Shown here piece after piece: positions 36,083 through 43,560 of a DNA stretch of 64,000 nucleotides (positions are counted from its first letter, which is position 1; every line of letters starts with the position of its first letter). Source of the DNA: Epilithonimonas zeae (lineage in GTDB: Bacteria; Bacteroidota; Bacteroidia; Flavobacteriales; Weeksellaceae); NCBI RefSeq assembly GCF_900141765.1, contig NZ_FSRK01000002.1, positions 372,001-436,000 on the forward strand, in the 5' to 3' direction. The notes beneath the pieces are model-generated. The model worked only from the letters and a program-made list of their open reading frames with translations, was not told the DNA's origin and did not search any database. The translations under genes were made by a program, and so were the position numbers.

Positions 36083-36844
36083 CTAAGGAATAATTTCAAA
36101 CTCATCTCTCTCATTCAAAAAAGGAAACTTACTTCTAAATTCCTTCAATTCATCCAAATTCCATTCAGTTGTGATGAGGTTATTTTTTCTTTCAGAGATT
36201 TCTCTTCCATCAGGAAAATAGACTAATGAGCTTTCTTCATATTCAAGATTATAACCATCAAAGCCAATTCGGTTTAATCCAAAAAGAAAAGCCTGATTTT
36301 CAATTGAACGTGCTTTTAGCAGAGATTTCCAAGCTTCAACTCTGGATTTTGGCCAATTCGCGACGTATAAAATCGCATCATAATCATTCTGATTTCTCGA
36401 AAATACAGGAAAACGTAAATCAAAACAAACCTGTAAAAGAATTTTAAATCCTTTATAGTCAATGATTTTCCGCTCAGTTCCCGCAGTATAAATTTTATCT
36501 TCTCCAGAGTAAGAAAACAAATGCCTTTTGTTGTAATATTCGTAATTCCCATTTGGAAAAACAAAGTAAAATCTATTATAGAATTTCCCATTGTCTTCAA
36601 CAGAAACACTTCCTGCGACAGCCGAATTTTTGCTTTTAGCAAACGACTTCATCCAGGTTAGGGATTCTTCATTTCTGTCCGCCACTTCATCGGCTTCCAT
36701 ACAGAATCCTGTGGAAAACATCTCTGGCAAAAGAAATAAATCCGCTTCTGTTGCAGCAAATTCATTTTCAATTTGTTTGAAATTTTCTTCTTTATTTTTC
36801 CAAGCAATATCGAGGTTCAATCCTGCGATTTTAAGTGTTGACAT
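36083..36844 (-). CDS. Nitrilase-family amidase (omega-amidase-like)
   Basis: 253 aa. Catalytic triad in place: Glu in LFLLPEMFSTGFCM near residue 42, Lys in YYNKRHLFSYSGE near 107, Cys in LLQVCFDLRFPVFSRN near 140. The family is the C-N hydrolase NIT2/YafV branch, which hydrolyses alpha-ketoglutaramate or dehydrated glutathione in metabolite repair. Cytoplasmic. Which of the two substrates applies is inferred only. Confidence 0.88.
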   Translation of the reverse strand: MSTLKIAGLNLDIAWKNKEENFKQIENEFAATEADLFLLPEMFSTGFCMEADEVADRNEESLTWMKSFAKSKNSAVAGSVSVEDNGKFYNRFYFVFPNGNYEYYNKRHLFSYSGEDKIYTAGTERKIIDYKGFKILLQVCFDLRFPVFSRNQNDYDAILYVANWPKSRVEAWKSLLKARSIENQAFLFGLNRIGFDGYNLEYEESSLVYFPDGREISERKNNLITTEWNLDELKEFRSKFPFLNERDEFEIIP

Positions 36845-36899
36845 ACTTCAAAAGTTTACTGCAATTTATGATTTTAAATTATTATTGAAATAAATTGTA

Positions 36900-36971
36900 A
36901 CCAACATTTCGGAGCTTCGCTCCTCCATTTCCTTGTTATACTTCTCTACCAATATTTCGAGACTTCGTCTC
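36900..36971. repeat. Two-unit palindromic dispersed repeat (second locus)
   Basis: Units at 36900-36923 and 36948-36971 are inverted copies of the 24-base unit at 22942 and 22993. Each reads ACCAAYATTTCG then a hairpin with GAGCTTCGCTC or GAGACTTCGTCTC. In this 339-bp gap (36845-37183) the rest is AT-rich; nothing else is seen but the promoter below. Confidence 0.7.
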
Positions 36972-37139
36972 TTTATATAAATCCATTTTTGTCGGTCTGA
37001 GGTTTTCGAAGATTATTTAGTAACATATAATCATAATAAAGTCTTAATAAAAATCGTTCAAAATGGACTGTTTTGCGTTAAAGTCTCCTAAAAATTAGTT
37101 AAAAAAAATGATTATAAAGGACTGAAAATGATTTATATA

Positions 37140-37147
37140 TAATTTTG
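37140..37147 (+). promoter_or_regulatory. -7 box of the L,D-transpeptidase gene
   Basis: TAATTTTG fits TAnnTTTG and is 36 bp before the ATG. No clear -33 TTTG. Confidence 0.45.
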
Positions 37148-37183
37148 CCCCACTAAAATAAAAAAACCTAATATTTATAATTA

Positions 37184-37978
37184 ATGAAGAAATTCCCATT
37201 ATTGTTATGCTTAGTTTATTTAGTAACTACTTCTTTTTATCTTGCGAGTTCTGAGGATTTTTCTCAGCCCAAGATAAGTATCAAAGAAATTAAACTAAGT
37301 CCCAAAAAGAATTTCTCACCACAAAATCCAGCAGAAGAAATCTACAAAGAACTTCAGTTTACGGATGAAACATTGAATTTTGAAGTCTTCGAAAAAGCGT
37401 TTTTGGGATTTCAAAATTTAAAGAGCTCCGGAAAATTGGAACCGTCGGCTAAGTTGCTATCGGTTTGTGATTTTAGTTTGTCTTCTAATAGAAAACGACT
37501 TTGGGTCATAGATTTGGGTGAGAAAAAAGTGTTGTTCAATACATTGGTAGCACACGGAAAAGGAACGGGCGAAGAGTTTGCAACAAGCTTTTCCAACACA
37601 GAAGATTCGCATCAGTCGAGTATGGGTTTCTATGTGACAGAACAGACTTACAATGGTGACAACGGCTATTCTATGAGATTATTCGGAATGGACAAAGGTT
37701 ATAACGATGCCGCTTTGGAACGTTGTATCGTGATGCACGGCGCCAAGTATGTAAGCGAGGATTTTATCAAATCTGAAAAAAGGTTGGGGAGAAGTTGGGG
37801 TTGTCCGGCGGTTCCGATGAGTTTGGCAAAGCCTATTATCAATACGATAAAAAACAGAACTTGTTTATTCATTTATTTTCCAGACCAAAATTATCTGGCA
37901 AGTTCTCAATGGTTAAAAAATGTGGAGAAAACTGATTCAATACTTGATTCTCCAAAAGAAAATATGGCAACGAATTAA
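37184..37978 (+). CDS. Murein L,D-transpeptidase catalytic-domain protein
   Basis: 264 aa with an N-terminal signal (LLLCLVYLVTTSFYLAS). The YkuD-like catalytic region at about residues 90-245 has VIDLGEKKVLFNTLVAHGKG, CIVMHGAKYVSEDF and LGRSWGCPAVPMSLAKPI, which holds catalytic His and Cys in SWGCPAV. It would cross-link peptidoglycan or attach it to other molecules in the periplasm. Followed by a bidirectional terminator. Confidence 0.88.
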   Translation: MKKFPLLLCLVYLVTTSFYLASSEDFSQPKISIKEIKLSPKKNFSPQNPAEEIYKELQFTDETLNFEVFEKAFLGFQNLKSSGKLEPSAKLLSVCDFSLSSNRKRLWVIDLGEKKVLFNTLVAHGKGTGEEFATSFSNTEDSHQSSMGFYVTEQTYNGDNGYSMRLFGMDKGYNDAALERCIVMHGAKYVSEDFIKSEKRLGRSWGCPAVPMSLAKPIINTIKNRTCLFIYFPDQNYLASSQWLKNVEKTDSILDSPKENMATN

Positions 37979-38055
37979 GAATTAGACTCTCGCTGATTGT
38001 GCAGAATTAGCTTATTATTAGTAATCAAACCAATCTGTGAGTTGATAAAAAATAA

Positions 38056-38083
38056 AAACCCTTCAGAAAACTCTGAAGGGTTT
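38056..38083. terminator. Bidirectional terminator between L,D-transpeptidase and response regulator
   Basis: Twelve-bp perfect stem AAACCCTTCAGA 38056-38067 and TCTGAAGGGTTT 38072-38083, 4-base loop AAAC; T-rich on both sides. Serves converging genes 37184+ and 38090-. Confidence 0.8.
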
Positions 38084-38089
38084 GTTTTA

Positions 38090-38779
38090 TTAAGGATTCT
38101 TTACTAGCAATCTGAAACCTTCTCCGTGAACGTTGATGATTTCCAAACCTTCATCATCTTTCAGAAGTTTTCTCAATTTTGCAATGTAAACATCCATACT
38201 TCTTGCTGTGAAATAATTTTCTTTTTTCCAGATTTTTCTCAATGCCAAATCTCTAGGCATAAAGTCGTTTCTGTGGATGCAAAGCAATTTCAGAAGTTCA
38301 TTTTCTTTTGGAGAAAGCTTGTATTCATTCTCGCCAACTCTCAGTTGTCTCAACATAGAATCGAAGAAAATATTACTGATTTTAAATTGCTCTTGGTCCT
38401 CGTTTTCCAAAACGGCACTTCTTTGTAGAATAGCTTTGATTTTATAAAGAAGTAACTCCGTATCAAATGGTTTTGTAATGTAATCATCCGCTCCAATTTG
38501 GTAACCTTTCAAGATATCTTCACGCATATTTCTTGCGGTCAAGAAAATGATCGGTGTGTTTTTATCAATTTTCTTCACATCTTCTGCCAAAGAAAATCCA
38601 TCTTTTTTTGGCATCATCACATCGAAAATGCAGATGTCAAATTCTTTTTCTGTAAACTCTTTCAATCCCATTTCTCCATCGGTTGCCAAAGTAACCTCGA
38701 AGTTGTTGATTGTCAAATAATCCTTAAGAACTGCACCAAAACTCTGGTCGTCTTCTACTAATAATATTCTGTTGCTCAT
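38090..38779 (-). CDS. OmpR-family response regulator
   Basis: 229 aa. Receiver domain: acidic DDQ near residue 10, phosphoacceptor Asp in CIFDVMMPKKDG near 54, Thr in IIFLTARN, Lys in YITKPFDTE. C-terminal winged helix: KLSPKENELLKLLCIH, DVYIAKLRKLLKDDEGLEI, VHGEGFRLLV. It pairs with the histidine kinase encoded upstream, separated by 133 bp without a terminator. Target unknown. Confidence 0.95.
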   Translation of the reverse strand: MSNRILLVEDDQSFGAVLKDYLTINNFEVTLATDGEMGLKEFTEKEFDICIFDVMMPKKDGFSLAEDVKKIDKNTPIIFLTARNMREDILKGYQIGADDYITKPFDTELLLYKIKAILQRSAVLENEDQEQFKISNIFFDSMLRQLRVGENEYKLSPKENELLKLLCIHRNDFMPRDLALRKIWKKENYFTARSMDVYIAKLRKLLKDDEGLEIINVHGEGFRLLVKNP

Positions 38780-38912
38780 AGCTTTTTGATTTAATGATTA
38801 AGTTGAAGAATATGGATTCTTCGTTTAGTAATATTTTGATTTGTTGTTTAAAATTTGATTTCGATTTTTTACTTTACATTTTAGTTCTGCTTCATTCAAA
38901 TCAGATAATTGT

Positions 38913-40454
38913 TTATACTATTGGAAGTTTTATCGTAAACGTGCTTCCTTTTCCTTTATGAGAATCTACGTGGATTTGACCTTTGTGATTCTCAATAATC
39001 TTTTTCACGTAAGACAATCCAAGGCCTTGCCCTTTTACATTATGAATGTTTCCGGTTTCTTCCCGGAAGAATTTTTCAAATATTTTGGTTCTGTTGGTTG
39101 ATTCCATTCCCATTCCTTTGTCCGAAATTTCTATCACGTACCAGTTTCCTTCGTTTCTTGTGCTCACCTTTATTTCAGGAGTTTCAGGAGAATATTTGTT
39201 AGCATTATCAAGAAGATTGATCAAAGCATTCGAAATATGAAATTCATCGATTAGGAAATTATATTTTGTGGCATTAAACTCTGTTGTCAAACTTCCGTTT
39301 CTTTCATTAACGATCAGTCGGAAAGATTCTGCGATGCTTTTTATCAATTCCCTTACATTGGTTTCTTTCAGGTGAAGAGGCATTTCGTTTCTTTCGAGCT
39401 TGGACATATTCAAAACGGTCTCTACCTGTTTTTTCATTCTCAGATTCTCTTGCTTTATCAATCCCGAATAGTATTTGACCTTGTCTGGGTCTGTCGCAAT
39501 TTTATCATTGGCTAAAGAATCCGTTGCAACGGAAATCGTTGCCAAAGGCGTCTTGAACTCGTGAGACATATTGTTGATGAAATCGGTCTTAATTTCCGCA
39601 ATCTTTTTCTGCCTCATCATATAATTGATTGAGATAATATAAATCCCCAAAATCGTCAATAATGAGATGAAGGTTCCCAGCAACATCGGCAAATTATGCT
39701 TTACCAAAGAATAATCTTTTCTGGGAAAAACGATTGCCAGCGTGTAAAGCGTTCTGTCTTTGCTGTCCGTAAAAAGCGGATAGGTATAATTGGTTTTGTC
39801 TTTCTGGTCAAGATAGATGTTGTTTGCAACAGTCGTTAACTGATTGGTTTTGTTGATGACACCAAAGCCAAATTTTGTATCAATCCCTTTGAGTCTCAGT
39901 TCTTTTGAGATGACGGAATCAATCGTTTTGCTGTCAACACGTTTTTCTATCGGAAGATTGGTTGCGCTCAAACGTGCAAATTCTTTCATCTGATAAGAAT
40001 TATTGTCGATATCTCTGCTGATATTGGTTGTCAAAGGTTCTGGCGAGCTTCTTTTCAGTTTTAGTTGACCTTCGTCTTTGTAAAGTTTTGTCGTGTACAA
40101 AGTATCACCTTTTGCCGAAACCGGAATATTCTGTTTCTCAACAATGCTGGTCTGGAAAAGGATATTAGAACGGTTGGCCGAATCGGAACTTTGCTGGATA
40201 TAAGTTTTAACAGGCTGGTTAGAAGAGGCTAAAACTTCTTTTCCAACATTACTATAAGTTTCATTCCAATACTTGTTGACCTCGATTTGATTCACTTTCT
40301 GAGTCGAAGTTTCTAATGCTGAATAAACCTTGTTAGAAAAATCCTGCTCAAGAGATGTATATAATTCTTTAATCCAATATAGCTGCAGTGAGACGAAAAC
40401 CACCAAGGAGATTGTCATAAATACAGATATGATAGGAATAAACTTATTGTTCAT
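38913..40454 (-). CDS. Sensor histidine kinase
   Basis: 513 aa. Two membrane segments: residues about 7-27 (VFMTISLVVFVSLQLYWI) and about 260-282 (LPMLLGTFISLLTILGIYIIS), with a periplasmic domain of about 230 residues between. DHp motif NNMSHEFKTPLATIS near residue 300, N-box SNALINLLDNANKYS, G1 ISDKGMGME, F-box IFEKFFRE, G2 GQGLGLSYVKKIIE. No HAMP domain is evident. Autophosphorylates on His and transfers to the OmpR-type regulator. Confidence 0.94.
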   Translation of the reverse strand: MNNKFIPIISVFMTISLVVFVSLQLYWIKELYTSLEQDFSNKVYSALETSTQKVNQIEVNKYWNETYSNVGKEVLASSNQPVKTYIQQSSDSANRSNILFQTSIVEKQNIPVSAKGDTLYTTKLYKDEGQLKLKRSSPEPLTTNISRDIDNNSYQMKEFARLSATNLPIEKRVDSKTIDSVISKELRLKGIDTKFGFGVINKTNQLTTVANNIYLDQKDKTNYTYPLFTDSKDRTLYTLAIVFPRKDYSLVKHNLPMLLGTFISLLTILGIYIISINYMMRQKKIAEIKTDFINNMSHEFKTPLATISVATDSLANDKIATDPDKVKYYSGLIKQENLRMKKQVETVLNMSKLERNEMPLHLKETNVRELIKSIAESFRLIVNERNGSLTTEFNATKYNFLIDEFHISNALINLLDNANKYSPETPEIKVSTRNEGNWYVIEISDKGMGMESTNRTKIFEKFFREETGNIHNVKGQGLGLSYVKKIIENHKGQIHVDSHKGKGSTFTIKLPIV

Positions 40455-40642
40455 TATAATTTTTGATTTTGAAAAGTTAAAATTACTCTTTTTAAGAATA
40501 TCTCGATAATAATAACGCGATGTAATTATTAAATATTTCTTAAAATCAAGTTTTTTAACATTTTATTGTGAATAATCAAAAATGTTGCCATAAGAAAAGT
40601 TTGGTGTGATTTTTTTATATTAATTTTATAAAAAGCAAAGTT

Positions 40643-41140
40643 ATGAACTCAGAAATTGTTTTTAATAAGGATTTCGACAGTGGAGTTTACGTAATGAAGG
40701 TTTACAAAGCTGATGTTTCCACCCTTTGGGATTATTTTACAAAGTCGGAATTGATTGATCAGTGGTGGGCACCAAAACCCTGGAAATGCGAAACCGAAAA
40801 AATGGATTTCCAAGAAAACGGAATCTGGTTGTACGCAATGAAAGGCCCAAACGGCGAAAAAGAAATGGCGTTGGCGAATTACGAAGAAATAATGCCTCAC
40901 AGAAGTATTGCGTGGACAGATGCTTTTGCTGATGACAAAGGAAAAGTAAGAACAGATTTGCCCCAAACTTCTTGGCTGATCGGTTTCACAGGAATTGATG
41001 AAGGCACAAGAATGACTTTCAATCTGCATTTCAACTCTAAAGAAGAAATGAATCAGCTTATCGAAATGGGTTTTGAAGAAGGTTTCAAAATGGGATTGAA
41101 TCAGTTGGAGGATATTTTGGAAGAAAAATATTCTAAATAG
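40643..41140 (+). CDS. SRPBCC domain protein (AHSA1-like)
   Basis: 165 aa, a stand-alone START/Bet-v1-like domain of the AHSA1 family. Signatures: VSTLWDYFTKSELIDQWWAPKPW, FQENGIWLYAMKGPNGEK, ANYEEIMPHRSIAWTDAF and MGFEEGFKMGLNQLEDIL. A hydrophobic ligand-binding pocket is the usual role; a specific ligand is not known. Cytoplasmic. Divergent from the histidine kinase, with a partial promoter (TTTG 40600-40603). Confidence 0.85.
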   Translation: MNSEIVFNKDFDSGVYVMKVYKADVSTLWDYFTKSELIDQWWAPKPWKCETEKMDFQENGIWLYAMKGPNGEKEMALANYEEIMPHRSIAWTDAFADDKGKVRTDLPQTSWLIGFTGIDEGTRMTFNLHFNSKEEMNQLIEMGFEEGFKMGLNQLEDILEEKYSK

Positions 41141-41144
41141 TTTG

Positions 41145-41203
41145 CTCGCAGATTTAGCGAATAATAACTTTGAAAAATCTGTATTATTTGCTAAATCTAC
41201 GAG
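41145..41203. repeat. 22-bp inverted repeat, likely bidirectional terminator
   Basis: Arm 1 41145-41166 (starts CTCGCAGATTTAGCGAATAA) and arm 2 41182-41203 match in 20 of 22 positions; spacer of 15. It fills the gap between convergent genes. The sequence also looks like a dispersed palindromic element. Confidence 0.6.
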
Positions 41204-41212
41204 TATAAAACT

Positions 41213-41557
41213 TTATTCCAAATCAATCTCTTCATCAATAAAATACTGGATAATCGCTTTTTTCATTAGAAGCGATTGTTCGTTAGGTTTCAGTTCTGGC
41301 AAATCATCCAACTTTTCAAATTGTGGCCAGCCATCTTCATAATGCGTGAATTTGTAGTAGCCAAACGGCTCAAGCAACCTGCAAACGGCAATATGAACCA
41401 AATTGACCTTATCATCTTTGGTGAATTTCTGTTGCCCACTTCCCAATTCCTGAACGCCGATAATGAATAGAAATGTTTCTATTGGCGGATTTTTCTCGGT
41501 TTGAAAGTTGACTTCAAAGAAATGTTCTATTTTTTTCCAGATTTCGGATTCGTTCAT
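41213..41557 (-). CDS. Conserved hypothetical protein
   Basis: 114 aa, soluble and acidic with no signal. Conserved-looking pieces: TFLFIIGVQELGSGQ, VNLVHIAVCRLLEPFGYYKF and PNEQSLLMKKAIIQYF. I recognise it only as a small Bacteroidetes conserved protein and assign no function. Not in an obvious operon. Confidence 0.65.
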   Translation of the reverse strand: MNESEIWKKIEHFFEVNFQTEKNPPIETFLFIIGVQELGSGQQKFTKDDKVNLVHIAVCRLLEPFGYYKFTHYEDGWPQFEKLDDLPELKPNEQSLLMKKAIIQYFIDEEIDLE

Positions 41558-41618
41558 TTTTTATTTACTTAAATTTTGTCCAGATTTTTCTTCTCAACTT
41601 TGGCATTAAAAACCAAAA

Positions 41619-41643
41619 CTCTGGCTAAAATTTTAAACCAGAG
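41619..41643 (-). terminator. Terminator after the GH13 gene (minus strand)
   Basis: CTCTGG 41619-41624 pairs with CCAGAG 41638-41643, with extra AT pairing inside; on the minus strand the stem is followed by TTTTGGTTTTT. Confidence 0.65.
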
Positions 41644-41681
41644 CTTTAGTAATCTTACTGCGAATTTACAAAAAATGAATT

Positions 41682-43538
41682 TTAGTTCACGACTTCTAGA
41701 ATCATTGCTGTTTTGGCCGGAATATCTATCGTATTTTGAAAGTTAAAATCTTTTCCGGAAATAATATCTTTTGCTTTGAAGCTATTAGAAATCATTTCAT
41801 TATATCGATTAAGGTCTAAGGTTACTTTATCATTGTTTTTGTTGAGTAAAACCATCACTTTTTGATTTTCTGTGTATCGGAAATAAACATAAACGTCATT
41901 GTTTGTCGGCGCATAGTGTTTGAATTTCCCATTGGCAATTGCATCACTCGTTTTTCTCCAATTAAGCAAATTGGTAAAATATTTCTTCGCTTCTTTTTCT
42001 TCATTGGTTAATCCTGTTTCTGTCACAGCATTTTTAGAATCACCTTTCCAGCCTCCGTAGAAATCGCTTCTTCGTTGTCCGTCGCTTCCGGCTTTGTCAT
42101 TGGTCATCAGAACTTCGGTGCCATAGAAAAACTGTGGCGTTCCGCGCATCGTCATATACATCGCTATCCCGAGTTTCCAGTTTTCAAAATTTTTATTGAG
42201 ACGGGAATAGAATCTGTCCAAATCGTGATTGTCTGGAAAAATCAATTGGTTATCAGGATGTGGAAAAAGGAAATCGTTTGCTACACTTTCGTAAACTTTT
42301 CTCCAGGAAGAAAACCAGCTACTTTTTTCATTGAGCGCAGAAACTATATTGTCATTCATAGAAAAATCCATCATCATCGGCATATAACTTTTGTAACCAT
42401 CATTGTTTTTCTTGTCGATTTGCCAGTAAGAAGTCTGAGCGATATTACGTGACATTTCTTCAGCAACGATGTTCATTTTCGGATATTCTTCCAGAATGGC
42501 TTTTGTCCAATCTGCCAGAAAATTTTTGTCAGAATAAGAATAGGTATCAACACGCAATCCGGAAAGTCCAGCGTACTCAATCCACCAGATGATATTCTGG
42601 GTCAGATATTTTGCCAATAAAGGATTTTTCTGGTTAAGGTCTGCCATATGACCATCGAACCAACCATTGAGATATTCCTCTTTGTCAATTTCGGTGGCGT
42701 AGAGGTCTGTGATTGTGGTTTTAAGGTGATTGGTTCTGATTCTGTTCTTCGAATCAGGATAATTAATCCAGCTTTGCTCAGGCAAGTCTTTGACGAAATA
42801 ATACTCTGAACCACAGTGATTAAGCACAACATCCCAAATCAAACTAATGTTTCTTTTTTTGGCTTCTGTGGATAGTTTTTTCAAATCTTCATTAGTTCCA
42901 AATCTTGGGTCAATCTTGTAAAAATCCGTCGCTGCATAACCGTGATAAGAATAAGTCGGCTCATCATTTTCAATCAAAGGTGTGTTCCAAATCTGAGTAT
43001 AACCCAATGACTTGATGTAATCCAAATGATTGATGATTCCTTGGATATCACCGCCGTGTCTTGCATCTTCATTGTTTCTGTCAAGTTTTTGTTCCAAAGT
43101 TGTTTTGACAATGTCATTCTTTTCATCACCATTTGAAAATCTATCCGGAACAATCAGAAGAATCGCATCTTTTGAACCATAACTTTCCCGATTGGCGCTG
43201 TTAGTTTCCCGAGCATAAATTGGAAAATCTTTTGTCAGAACAACTTTTTTGTCCTTTGAGAATTTGATTTTTACATTTCCAGCTTTTGCTTCAGGGCTGA
43301 TTTGCAAGGTCAGAAACAGATAGTTCTTGTTTTCAACCGTTTTATTTTCAGTAATGGTAATTCCGGGATAAGAAATCGCAGGCTGTAAATCGGAAATGTC
43401 CTTGCCATAGATTAACAACGTGACCGAATTGTTTTTCATTCCAACCCACCAATTGGCAGGCTCAATCCGTTCAATCTTTTGAGAAAGGATGAGATTGAAA
43501 CTGATGAATAGTAAAAGTATTGCAAGTGATTTTTTCAT
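41682..43538 (-). CDS. GH13 family alpha-amylase / neopullulanase-like enzyme
   Basis: 618 aa. Signal MKKSLAILLLFISFNLILS, an N-terminal beta-sandwich domain (cyclomaltodextrinase N-type, about residues 20-115) and then the GH13 barrel: region I DVVLNHCG, region II GLRVDTYSY with nucleophile Asp, region III MNIVAEEMS with acid/base Glu, region IV IFPDNHDLDR with the third Asp. It hydrolyses maltodextrin-type glucans outside the cytoplasm (SusA-like). The esterase gene is directly upstream on the same strand, 22 bp away. Confidence 0.93.
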   Translation of the reverse strand: MKKSLAILLLFISFNLILSQKIERIEPANWWVGMKNNSVTLLIYGKDISDLQPAISYPGITITENKTVENKNYLFLTLQISPEAKAGNVKIKFSKDKKVVLTKDFPIYARETNSANRESYGSKDAILLIVPDRFSNGDEKNDIVKTTLEQKLDRNNEDARHGGDIQGIINHLDYIKSLGYTQIWNTPLIENDEPTYSYHGYAATDFYKIDPRFGTNEDLKKLSTEAKKRNISLIWDVVLNHCGSEYYFVKDLPEQSWINYPDSKNRIRTNHLKTTITDLYATEIDKEEYLNGWFDGHMADLNQKNPLLAKYLTQNIIWWIEYAGLSGLRVDTYSYSDKNFLADWTKAILEEYPKMNIVAEEMSRNIAQTSYWQIDKKNNDGYKSYMPMMMDFSMNDNIVSALNEKSSWFSSWRKVYESVANDFLFPHPDNQLIFPDNHDLDRFYSRLNKNFENWKLGIAMYMTMRGTPQFFYGTEVLMTNDKAGSDGQRRSDFYGGWKGDSKNAVTETGLTNEEKEAKKYFTNLLNWRKTSDAIANGKFKHYAPTNNDVYVYFRYTENQKVMVLLNKNNDKVTLDLNRYNEMISNSFKAKDIISGKDFNFQNTIDIPAKTAMILEVVN

Positions 43539-43560
43539 TTTATGATTGAATTTGAGATTG

